From Planococcus citri (Eukaryota; Arthropoda; Insecta; Hemiptera; Pseudococcidae): a stretch of DNA of 64,000 nucleotides. The notes beneath the pieces were generated by a model. The model saw only the letters and a program-made list of their open reading frames with translations, was not told where the DNA came from and did no database searches. A program made the position numbers and the translations under genes. How positions within the stretch are numbered: position 1 is the first letter of the stretch; every line of letters begins with the position of its first letter. This document shows, one piece after another, positions 10,491 to 20,916 of this stretch. The stretch covers positions 60,236,836 through 60,300,835 of the forward strand of contig NC_088681.1 in assembly GCF_950023065.1 (NCBI RefSeq). The letters are read 5' to 3'.

Positions 10491-12336
10491 TCATAAGTAA
10501 TTCATCTTAAAATTTTCAACTTCTTCGTCACTTCCCAAACACCACAATAAAACTGAGATGAATGAAGATTTGGATACCACAGATTTATCAGCAGATGCTC
10601 TTTCTTTCAATGCATCAATTAAAAGCGCTTTTATCTGCTGAAGAGTATCTTCTGCCAAAACAAATGCGTCGATGGACCTCAACTCGACTAGCTCTTCTAA
10701 AGGAGCCCATGAAGCATATTGCGAAAAACGTTGTTGTGTCGAAGGTAACGACATCAGTTGATTTTTAAAGTTTGCAGATAGATCGGCATTGGCACATGCA
10801 TCGTTGATAAACTGATTAAATTTTTTCGCATGATTTCTGATCAAATAGAAAAAATTTTCATCAGATCTACTTATCGACAAAATTTTCCTGTAGTAATTGT
10901 TGTTTAAAATTTCTAGCTGCTTGCAATTCGGGAAATATGAAACTAGCCCAATCATTCAATTCGTCAAAACTCTTAGTAGACAGTAAAGACTTGCAAAAGA
11001 AACGGACATGGCAGTTGTTGGCTATATCGTTTTTTTTGAATTGAGCAATCTCATCTTCGTTTTCAAAACACAAATTCATTATTTTTTTGGAATCTTTGCA
11101 TCGTTTGCCCAGAGTTAAATGTTTCCAATAACCAGACCAAAATGTTTTCCTTTCCTTGTAAGTGGCATATGAAAGAAAAGTCGAGAAGAATTCGTATTCT
11201 TTCGGCTCTGGTGGACATCCATAACCAGAACTCCCGAATTCATCATTCAATCTTTGATTATACATGATTTCTCTAACTGCCGAACGTTTCAACCTTTCCG
11301 GAGCACTGTTCCATATTTCGCAACACAAATTAATCCAATTCCTGTGAATACTGCCATCTTCGTCGTCTTTAAAGTACTCGCAGCAGCTTTCCTCATTCTC
11401 AAATTGCAATATGAATATGATTTCATTTGTGAAAACGGTTTCATTTATTATATTCCGAATTCGCATCCAAATTGAAAGAATCAACTCCTTGTCGTACCAA
11501 CCATCTTTAAACAGATCAAGCATCAATTCCAAACCATATTCGTTAACATTAACTAATTCATCGAGCTGTTGATCGTCCAATTTTGGAAAAATGTACCGAG
11601 CAAAAGACTCTATGTCACTTCGGAAAAGGATACGGGATTTTCGAATTCTACTTTCTGTTGGTATACGATTCCAAAAATACTCCACAGATGGTCTGTTTTG
11701 AGCCATGAATTTATTCAACATTTCTTCATCGACAAGACTTTCCGACCAGGGTGCGATTGGTATTTTATCCAATTCGTTTTTCAGGTAACAAATCCAATAA
11801 TACAATTGAGGGCTTACTGAGAAATTGATACTATTCAAATCCATATTACTCGATACTAATGGCCAAAGTCGTCTGATGTCGTCCTCGAAGAAATACGTAC
11901 AAGCAATTATGAACTTTTGCTGCACGTCAAATTGATCACAATGTATCATACGCTCAGCTGTCCTCACATAATGAATAGTTCCATTATAATCACATACGAA
12001 ATCATCGAAGCATCCCAAAACACGGTTCCGATTGTGGTAAGGAGGATAAAGTACACTTCCCTGATGACGACGTAGCCAATGACTCATTGAAAATCCAAAT
12101 TGTGTGACATATTTATCGATGGTAGCATGAATCACAGATGGTAAATCAGGAAGCACGGATTTTGATGAAATATTTCTGCTGGTTGGATCAAATGTATCCA
12201 ATGCATCATCGCTCCTACGATACTTCATCACTTCACAGCGCCATATTCCCAGGCTGACGGCGATCGCTGATAGGTCTTTTAGAGATACTGGAGTCGGATG
12301 AAAAATATCATACACTTTAGAACTGATTCCAGCCAT
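10491..12336 (-). pseudogene. Array copy B: full-length but frameshifted
   Basis: Copy B reads as two overlapping frames, 12336-10867 (489 codons from MAGISSKVYDIFHPTP) and a second frame ending at 10491 with WCLGSDEEVENFKMNYL. Together they cover the whole family. Compared with copy E, four extra bases (AAGT on the minus strand, near 10885-10890) follow QENFVD and cause a stop. Everything else is well preserved: CDYNGTIHYVRTAERM, FFEDDIRRLWPLVS, WYDKELILSIWM, CCEIWNSAPERLKRSAV. The lesion therefore looks recent, or could be an assembly error. If real, the protein would lose its last quarter. The start is the ATG of MAGI, as in C-E. Confidence 0.85.
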
Positions 12337-12415
12337 TTGTAGTTTTGCGCTCGATCCAACCTAGAATCGTCAGGACTGAATTAATGCTGAGAAACTAACA
12401 GGTGATGAGGTCGCA
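12337..12415 (-). promoter_or_regulatory. Leader block of copy B
   Basis: On the minus strand the order is GCATGCGACC, TTTCTCAGCATTAATTC, ACGATTCTAGG, then the ATG at 12336. The same order is seen upstream of the orphan leader and copies E-H. It may be core promoter (TCAGCATT resembles an initiator) or the acceptor end of a leader intron (TTCTAG). Confidence 0.5.
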
Positions 12416-13269
12416 TGCACATGAACAAATACATAGATACTGATTAAGTAAGTTATTTTGAATTTCATGCAGGAAGACTGTTGGACGTATAGTGCTTCAA
12501 GAAATTGTTTTTCAATCCGTAAGTTGTTATTTTCTTTGTTCGCAATCATAGGATGTCTCAAAAAAACAGCGAATGAATCGCCAAGAAAGCACTCCTTTCA
12601 AAAAATTAGGCGAATTCTTCACATCTCAACATTGACAATTGTCGGCGATTACTGATTCTTGAAAAAAATAATTATTATGATTTTAAAATTTCTCTAAAAG
12701 GGTTCCAATGCTTTTTTTTAAATATATATACAGGGATGGACACATGTAATTTTAAAAAATCAGCAGAAATTTTCTTTCGAGGCGTGGAATGATAAGAAAT
12801 TTTTGAGCCCCTTAAACCCAAATTACATAATTTCGATCCATTATGGAGTCTTCATTGCAATTTTTGATTTCGGCCCACAAAAATTGAGTCGAGGCTTATC
12901 CTCGACTTTTTTATAGGATTTATCCACATTTAAGCCGAATTTCAGGCGGACATACACCTCGAGGGTATTTTTTCAATCAAAAAATTGTTGAGAAAAAAAT
13001 TCAAAAAATCAAAACTGTTCTGTTTGTCAGTAAATTTTTGAAATTTTACAAATGATTGTATCCCGTCTAAACTCAACTACCCCCGAATCTGAATTTTGCA
13101 ATTTTGAGCTATTCTGGAGCCTACAGTGCAATTTTTGATTTCTCCAAGATTTAAAAAATTTTCCAGAAAGGGTGAAAATTAATTTGGACGTCTAAAAATT
13201 GAGTTGAGGTCTATCCTCGACCTGTTTAAAGAATTTATCCAAATTTCAGCCTAATTCTAGATACTTAGA
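12416..13269. other. Spacer shared by the MAGI-type units
   Basis: The sequence around 12770-13260 is repeated between units (compare 18720-18980 and 30200-30520), with phrases such as TTCTGGAGCC and GATTTCTCCAA. It contains internal near-repeats of about 250-300 nt. No coding potential. Confidence 0.5.
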
Positions 13270-13271
13270 TA

Positions 13272-14155
13272 GAGGAGAAGGTACAATTATGGACCCAGGT
13301 ACAAATACCCCCCCCCCCCCCTGGTTTAGTGTACAACTACTAGCGCTACGGTCATGCTGGGTACTAAAAATTATACTAGTAGTGTTGTATCGATAATCCA
13401 AGTACTTATTTCGGATCCATGCAAACTTTGGTGTCTCTCATCAGCAATTGTTTTTTTTTTGCGCATTATTTTCTTCCCAATGGAAAATTTTACAAGTTTT
13501 TCATTTGGTAATTCATCAACTTCAAATAAAGTTTGGAAAAAAAATTATTAGCGAAGTAAGTAGCTTGCAATGTGTACTTTCAAAATATACTTTCATATTT
13601 GTCTTTACTTTAACTGATTTTCATGATTTTTTTTTCATTTTTCATAACTGAGCCGATTTTTTGCGATTCAATATCTTTTAGAATGTTGAGAAAAGTGTTA
13701 TTAACAAAGAAGACAAGTCCAAAGTGTCGAAAATGGGACCATGATTTTTTCATTTTTCACAACTTGGCCAATTATTTGCATGGGTATAAATATGGACCCC
13801 TAAATTTTTTTTTCGTCTAATGTTGATTTAATGGTTTTTAGAATACAGAGAAAAGAAGACAAGTCCAAAGCATCGAAAAACATCTTTAAATAAATTTTTG
13901 TACATTTTCTGAAATATTTATTCATTTTTTGAGGGGGTCCATATTTGTACCAGAGTCCATATTTGTACCAATTTATGTCACTTTTCTAAATTTCAAATTT
14001 CTCCGTGAGTTTTCAACAAAACAAATTTTTTTTTTACCCAATATACTAGAGTCTTTGGCCTTTCAAATGATATATTCGAAAAAAATTTTTTGATAATTTT
14101 TTCTACCCTTTAAATCCAAAAAGCTAGAGGGGGTCCATATTTGTACCTTCTCCTC
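13272..14155. mobile_element. Non-autonomous TA-flanked DNA transposon (mariner/Tc1-like)
   Basis: The termini are inverted: GAGGAGAAGGTACAA at the left and its near complement ending CCTTCTCCTC at the right. Each is flanked by TA (13270-13271 and 14156-14157). The paralogous spacer of the next unit has the uninterrupted site GATACCC at 18976-18982, with one TA at 18978-18979. TA duplication is typical of Tc1/mariner elements. The interior has no transposase frame. Confidence 0.82.
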
Positions 14156-15971
14156 TACCCTTTTGGACTTGAAAATTTATGAGGGAAAAATTCAAAAAAT
14201 CAAAACTTTTCTGTTTGTGGAAAATTTTTTGGAATTGGGGCAAATGGCTGTATCGTGTCTAGAACCAACCCCTCGAATCTGAATTTCGTAGTTTTGAGCA
14301 ATTCCGGAGCTTCCAGTTCGATTTTTGATTTCTCCAGAAATTTTAAAATTTTTCCAGAACAGGTTGAAAAATCAATTGAGTAGTTGAAATTCCGGTTAAG
14401 AGAGTTTCAGTAGGAAGCAGACACTTTTTGAGCAGTTTATTCTCATTTGAGCGGATGTGAGTTTCGATTGAAATCCTGGAGAAATCGAAAATCATGCCAG
14501 TGCCTCCAAAATGATCAAAAATGTTGAAATTTCAATCGAGGGAGTTTATAATTAGTTTTCGGACAGGACAAATTTTCATCTTATTCACAAGTCGTCGAAA
14601 AGAGTCAATTTTGAATAATTTCAAAAAATCGACCAAACGCTGAAAAATCAATTTAAGTAGCTCGGTTTCAGACCATGCTCTATCCAAAAATCGTGATCCC
14701 TTTCAAATTGGAGGCAGACACTCAACACCTCAACATGTTCGCCTCGTCAGACGTCAGATTATCCATTTCTTCATTTCCTCGTTGTGCTAAAGTGAGAGGA
14801 CTTTTTTAAAATAATTATTTTGAAAGAGATGCTTTATACAAGGTCAGCAATATTGTTTAGAGGCCGATGGAGGTTTCTTTGAGAGTAGTGGGCGAGTTTT
14901 ATTAAAAAGGGGGTTGTGTACAATGATTTCACCAAAAAATTTAAAATGTTCAAAGCCTTTTTTTCCAAATTTTTTCAATGTTGGGGAAAGGGAGGAGATA
15001 GGATTGGGCAGCATGTAATAGATCCAATATTATTTACAAGCCGAAGGAGACTTTTCCATGAAAATAAGGTTATTTAGGAGAACCCAGCAGCAAGAATGGG
15101 AAACTTTTTGGAAAAAAATTACAGAGTATGGACATTGATCTATTTCATTTTTTTTGTGTAGGGTGGTTCATGCAAGGGAACCAAGCATTTGGAGGGATTA
15201 TGAGCATACCTAAACGAAACATTTCCGAAGAAAATTATCACGTACGTTTCGAACGGTTTTAAAACTATTTCCCCATGGGGGGGGGGGGGCTTTAAACGAG
15301 GGAGGTGAGATTCCATACACGAGAAGCAAAATTGGATAGGGAACGAGAGAGTGGTTTTCTTGAAAAGAGGGTTATTCAGGAGGAGAATTCTAACATTTGA
15401 AAAATGTTTCACAGACATTGATTAATCTTTTTTTTTTTCGTGATTTATAGAGAGGTCTTCATCATGCCAGGAGTCCAAATCAGCTGGGGAGACCGATAGA
15501 ATAATTTTCTGAAAACTCTGAATGCGAAATGAATTTTTTTTCTCATTTTTTCAATTTGTAGGCGGGAATCCTTGCAGATACCCTTTTTTAGCCGCGTTCT
15601 TCACATAGAAACAGTAGATTGATTTTACTAAAAAAAAAATAGGATAAAAATACACAGATTCAGATAGGTAGCACAACTCTAAAAAATGTAATTAGAAATT
15701 TAAAAAAGAAAAAACATTACAATTTGCAATAAAAGTAAGGGTTTAAAAATTATCTACTAGACATACCTATATGAATGAATTGTACGTAAAATGGGGAAAA
15801 ATTATTAGTTTTCTAAAATTCGAACGAACTGAGGAAAATTAATGTGAAAAAAAACATTTTCAATTTACAAAGAAGATAAGATATAAAAAAGCTGACGCGA
15901 TACGCAGAAAAACACAATCACTAAAACAAATCTCCTCAGCAGATGTGATTTTTAGGATGAATGGATCGTGA
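14156..15971. other. Spacer and 3' flank of copy C
   Basis: This continues the unit spacer (compare 18980-20916). It ends in the shared 3' flank with AATTAGAAATTTAAAAAAG and an AACATTACAATTTGCAATAAAAG-like stretch. A run of G occurs near 15280. No gene seen. Confidence 0.5.
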
Positions 15972-17840
15972 TCATAAGTGTACCATCTTAAATTTTTCAA
16001 CTTCCTCGTTACTTCCCAAACACCATGATAAAAATGAGGTGACAGAAGATTCGGATATCACAGATTTTTCAGAAGAAGCTCTTCGTTTCAATTCTTTAAT
16101 TAAACGCGCTTTTATCTGCTGCAGAGTATCATCTGACAAAACAAATCTTTCAATAAACCTCAACTCGACTAGCTCTTCTACAGGAACCCATGAAACAAGT
16201 TGCGAAAAACGTTGTTGTATCGAAGGTAACGACATCAGTTGATTTTTGAAGTTTGCAGATAGATCGGCATTGGCATATGCATCGTCGATGAACTGATTAC
16301 ATTTTTTCCAATCATTGATGATCAAATCAAAAATATCGTCTTCATCGAGATATTCCTGCAGTAATTGTTGCTTAAAATTTCTAGCTGCTTGCACATTGGA
16401 AAATAAAAAACTAGCCAAATCATTCACTTCGTCAAAATACGACGTAATCGGTAAAGACGTACAAAAGATTTGGATATTGTCGTCTGTAGCAATGACGTTC
16501 TCCTTGAATTGGTTAATCTCATCTTCGTTTTCAAAACACAAGTTCATCAATTTTTTGAAATCATTGCATCGTGTGCCTCGAATCAACATTTTCCAGCAAA
16601 CAGACCAAAACGTTCTCCTTTCTTCGTAAGTGGCATACGAAAGAAACGTCGAGAAGAACTCGTATTCTTTCGGCTTTGGTGGAGATTTACAACTAAAATA
16701 CTGCGAGTCCCCATACAATCTGTTATTAGATATGATTTCTTTAACTGCCGAACGTTTCAACCTTTCCGGAGCACTGTTCCATATTTCGCAACACAAATTA
16801 AACCAATTCTTGCGAATACTGCCATCTTCGTCATCTTCAAAGCAGTCGTAGCAGGTGGGGCCGTTATCACGCATTCTCAATACGATATCCCCATTCTCAA
16901 ATTGCAATAGAAATATGGTTTCATTTGTAAAAACCCTTTCGTTTATTACGTTCCGAATTCGCATCCAAATTGAAAGAATTATCTCCTTGTCGTACCAACC
17001 ACATCTATACACAGCAAGCATCATTTTAAAACCACCTTCATTGCTATTGATAAATTCATCGAGAGTTTGATCGTCCAATTTTGGTAAAATGTACCCTGCA
17101 AAGGATTCTACATCTCTATCGAAAAAACAATTAACGTTTCGTCTTCGATTTTCTGTTGTCATACGATTCCAAAAATATTCCACAGATGGTCTATTGTGAG
17201 TCATGCATAAATTGAACATTACATCATCGACATGACGATCATTGTCCCACCAGCCTGTGGTTGGTATTTTATGCAATTCATTTTTTAGGTAACAAATCCA
17301 ATAATACAATTCCGGGCGTAAAGTGAATTTGATACTATTCCAGTCCATATTACTCGATACTAATGGCCAAAGTCGTCTGATGTCGTCCTCGAAAAAATAC
17401 GTACAAGCAATTACGAACTTCTGATACACATCAAATTGATCATGATGCAGCATACGTTCGGCTGTCCTCACATAATGAATAGTTCCGTTATAATCGCACA
17501 CGAAATCTTCGAAATATGCCAAAATACAGTTTTGATGATAGTAAGAGGGATAAAATACTCTTTCGTGATGAATACTCAGCCAGTCTTCCAATTCGGATCC
17601 AAATTCTGTGACATATTTGTCTATCGTGGCATGAATGACAGATGGTAAATCAGGAAGCACGGATTTTGATGAAATATTTCCGAAGGTTGGATCAAATGTT
17701 TCCAAAGCATCATCCATCATGAGATATTTCGTCACTTCACAGCGCCATATTCCCAAGCTAACGGCCATCGCTGATAGATCTTTTAGAGATACTGGAGTCG
17801 GATGAAAAATATCATACACTTCAGAATTGATTCCAGCCAT
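15972..17840 (-). CDS. Array copy C: intact 622-aa protein of an unnamed family
   Basis: A single open frame starts at the ATG of MAGINSEVYDIFHPTP. The frame runs five codons further up to a GTG, which is not a likely eukaryotic start. Landmarks by approximate residue: IWRCEV 32, CDYNGTIHYVRTAERM 115, FFEDDIRRLWPLVS 146, YYWICYLKNEL 178, SVEYFWNRM 218, WYDKEIILSIWM 283, CYDCFEDDEDG 330, CCEIWNSAPERLKRSAV 350, KPKEYEFFSTF 388, CFENEDEINQFK 440, FKNQLMSLPS 545, WCLGSNEEVEKFK near the end. There is no signal peptide or membrane segment. The spacing of aromatic- and Leu-rich helices suggests an alpha-helical, possibly repeat-built soluble protein. I do not recognise the family and assign no function. 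It shares stretches with D, as expected from recent duplication or conversion. Confidence 0.88.
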   Translation of the reverse strand: MAGINSEVYDIFHPTPVSLKDLSAMAVSLGIWRCEVTKYLMMDDALETFDPTFGNISSKSVLPDLPSVIHATIDKYVTEFGSELEDWLSIHHERVFYPSYYHQNCILAYFEDFVCDYNGTIHYVRTAERMLHHDQFDVYQKFVIACTYFFEDDIRRLWPLVSSNMDWNSIKFTLRPELYYWICYLKNELHKIPTTGWWDNDRHVDDVMFNLCMTHNRPSVEYFWNRMTTENRRRNVNCFFDRDVESFAGYILPKLDDQTLDEFINSNEGGFKMMLAVYRCGWYDKEIILSIWMRIRNVINERVFTNETIFLLQFENGDIVLRMRDNGPTCYDCFEDDEDGSIRKNWFNLCCEIWNSAPERLKRSAVKEIISNNRLYGDSQYFSCKSPPKPKEYEFFSTFLSYATYEERRTFWSVCWKMLIRGTRCNDFKKLMNLCFENEDEINQFKENVIATDDNIQIFCTSLPITSYFDEVNDLASFLFSNVQAARNFKQQLLQEYLDEDDIFDLIINDWKKCNQFIDDAYANADLSANFKNQLMSLPSIQQRFSQLVSWVPVEELVELRFIERFVLSDDTLQQIKARLIKELKRRASSEKSVISESSVTSFLSWCLGSNEEVEKFKMVHL

Positions 17841-17930
17841 TTTGTAGGTTTGCACTTGACTCTATTTTCAATCCTAACCTATAGAATCGTAAGGACCGAA
17901 TTAATGCATAGAAACTAAAAGGTGAAAAGT
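17841..17930 (-). promoter_or_regulatory. Leader block of copy C
   Basis: Same block as B, with two differences. The TCAGCATT of other units reads TATGCATT, as in D. The AG preceding the leader's GTT is extended by TA (TTCTATAG). Both C and D share the change, so it predates their split. Confidence 0.5.
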
Positions 17931-18096
17931 GTATAATAAAAGGTCCCAGGCACATGAACTGAAGAGACACGTGATTAAGTTATCGGACCGGGCAGCGCTA
18001 GTGTCGATTCATCGAGTGGGAGGAAATTAGAGGAAAACTGCTCGAAAAATGCAGTTAGACTCGCTGACAACTTTTCGATTTTTTTGAATGAAAAAG

Positions 18097-18648
18097 CAGT
18101 GTTGGAAAAAAAACGGTTTTTTTTAAAAAAGACAAAACAAACGGTTTTTTTTGTTTAAAACGTTTTTTTTGTTTTAAACAGGGTTTTAAACTGCTGGATC
18201 CTCATGTGTTTCAAACGTGTTTTAAACATGTTTAAAATGTGTTTTAAACACGTTTTTAACACAAATTCATTTGTTTTGGATTCGGTTTTTCAAATATATG
18301 TTATCCAGTCATCAACTTTCAAGATGCAACGTCATAAAATATTTATAAGGTTCAAGAAATATTGAAAAATTGAAATCAAAACACAAAATTTGCCTTTGAA
18401 AAAAATTATAGAAAGAAGAATGAAAATCTAAAAATTCAGTTCCTTCAATTCCACTACTTTTTCAACAAGAAATTGAAAAAAAACGTGTTTTTTTTAGGAA
18501 ATTGGAGTTTAAAATAAAACTTGTTTAAAACAAAAAAAAACATTTTAAACAGAATTTTGTTTTAAACACTGTCTGTTTTTTTCTCGACGTTTAAAACACT
18601 GTTTTAAACGTTTTAAACACACAGTGCTGTTTTAAACTGACAACACTG
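18097..18648. mobile_element. hAT-like non-autonomous element with 8-bp target duplication
   Basis: The element begins CAGTGTTGG and ends CAACACTG, giving an 8-bp terminal inverted repeat of the hAT type. It is flanked by direct TGAAAAAG (18089-18096 and 18649-18656). The same site is empty upstream of copy D (23036-23043). The 552-bp interior is dense in GTTTTAAAC-like words in both orientations and has no transposase. The match of 8-bp duplication, CAGTG ends and an empty paralogous site makes this assignment firm. Confidence 0.9.
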
Positions 18649-18656
18649 TGAAAAAG

Positions 18657-20916
18657 TAATCAAAATGCTTTAGATTATACTTTAGATTTAGATTTGATTT
18701 TTTAATCAGGGTTGTTAGATTAGAACTTCTGTTTGTCAGTAAATTTTTGAAATTTCACAAATAATTGTATCCCGTCTAAAACCAACTACCCCCGAATCTG
18801 AATTTTGCAATTTTGAGCAATTCTGGAGCCTCCAGTGCAATTTTTGATTTCTCCAAGATTTAGAAAATTTTCCAGAAAGGGTGAAAATTAATTTGGCCGG
18901 CTAAAAATCGAGTTGAGGCTTATCCTCGACCTGTTTAAAGAATTTATATAAAAAATTTCAGCCGAATTCTAGATAGATACCCTTTTGGACTTGAAAGTTT
19001 ATGAGGGAAAAATTCAAAAAATCAAAACTTTTCTGTTTGTGGAAAATTTTTTGGAATTGGGACAAATGGCTGTATCGTGTCTAGAACCAACCCCCCGAAT
19101 CTGAATTTCGCAGTGTTGAGCAATTCCGGAGCTCCAGAAATTTTAAAATTTTTCCAGAACAGGTTGAAAAATCAATTGAGTAGTTGAAATTCCGATTAAG
19201 AGAGTTCCAGTAGGAAGCAGACACTTTTTGAGCAGTTTATTCTGATTTGAGCGGATGTGAGTCTCGATTGAAATCCTGGAGAAATCGAAAATCATGCTAG
19301 TGCCTCCAGAATGTCCAGAAATGTTAAAATTTCAATTGAGGGAATCTACATACATTAGTTTTCTGAAAAATCAATTTGGCTTACTGAACTTTCTCAGACG
19401 TCAGATTATTCATTTCTTCATTTTCTCGTTATGCCAAAGTGAGAGGACTTTTTAAAAATAATTATTTTGAGTTTGGAGGCCACTGGAGGTTTTTGGAGAG
19501 TAGAGGACGAGTTTAATTAAAAAAGGGGTTGTGTACAATGATTCCACCAAAAAATGAAAAATGTTCAAAACTTTTTTTCCAAATTTTAGTTTGGAATTTT
19601 CAAACATTTTCAATGTTTGGTGGAAGGGAGCGGGTAGAATTGTGCGGCATAGGTATAAGAGATCCAATATTATTTACAAGCCGAGGGAGACTTTTCCATG
19701 AAAATACTTAAGGTTGTTAAGGAGAACCCAGCAGCAAAAATAGGAAACTTTTTTGGGGAAAAAATTACAAAGTATGGATATTGATCTATTTAATTTTTCT
19801 TGATTTTTTCTAGTAGGGTGGTTCATGCAAGGGAACCAATCATTTGGAAGGATTATCACGCACGTTAGGAATTGTTTAAAAATTATATTTCCCCATTTTT
19901 GAGAGGGGGGGGGCTTTAAAGAAGGGAGGAGGGATTCCATACACGAGAAGCAATATGGAATAGGTAGGTACCATGAAAGGGGTTTTCTCGAAAAGGAGGG
20001 GTATTCAGAAGAATTCTAAGATTTAAAAAATGTTTTACAGACATTGATTAATTTTAATTTTTGTAATTTTTCCAACAGAGAGGCCTCATAAGAAATTTAT
20101 CAATAGTTTCTTGAAATTTTAAGCGTGAAAAAAAATTGGCCCGAGCGAAGCGTGGACAAAATTTTTTGAAAAAAATGTGAATTTTAGTTGGGAAAATCAG
20201 ATTTAGAAACTGGTTTGGCTTCAAAAGTTGGGAACGTTTTTAATTTTGATGATTGTAAAAAATTTTAATATTTTTGAAAACTCCAAAACTAAAATACTTA
20301 TTGTCGGAATTTTTGTATTTTCCCAACTTTCTTGTATTTCTCGCAATTTCCCAATTTTTCCCAACTTTCGTGAAACACTGGGGGGGGAGGCAGGCTGCCC
20401 CCATAGACCCCCTTCACTTCGTCCCTGAGAGGCCTTCATGCCAGAGAGGAATAGTTTTCTTGGAAATTCTGACTGGGAAATAAATTTTTTCCTATTTTTT
20501 TCAATTTGCAGGCGGAAATCCTCGCATATATATACCCTTTTTTAGCCACATTCGTCACATAGAAAGAGTACATGGATTTTATTTAAAAAAATAGGATAAA
20601 AAATATACAGATTCGGATAGCACAATTCTATAAAATGTAATTAGAAATTTAAAAAAGAAAAAACATTACAATTTACAATAAAAGTAAAAGTATAAAAATT
20701 ATCTACTAGACATATTTATGAATAAATTGTAGGCTACGTTAAATGGGGAAAACATTAGGTACCTATTCTAAAATTCGAATAAACTGAGGAAAATTAAAAA
20801 TGACCAACATATGACAAAGAAGGGTACATAAGTATAAAAAAGCTGATTCGATACGCAGAAAAACATTATCATTAAAATAAATCTCCTCAGCAGATGTGAT
20901 TTTTAGGTTGATTGGA
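18657..20916. other. Spacer and 3' flank of copy D
   Basis: This matches the C-B spacer without the TA-flanked element, then carries the common 3' flank (20590-20916). A sentence-like repeat TTTCCCAACTTT-type cluster lies near 20320-20370 and a G-run near 20385. No gene seen. Confidence 0.5.

Noticed and set aside
17841..17855. Five-codon upstream extension of copies C, D and E
   Set aside because: The extension begins with GTG, not ATG; MAGI is the first ATG and aligns across copies.
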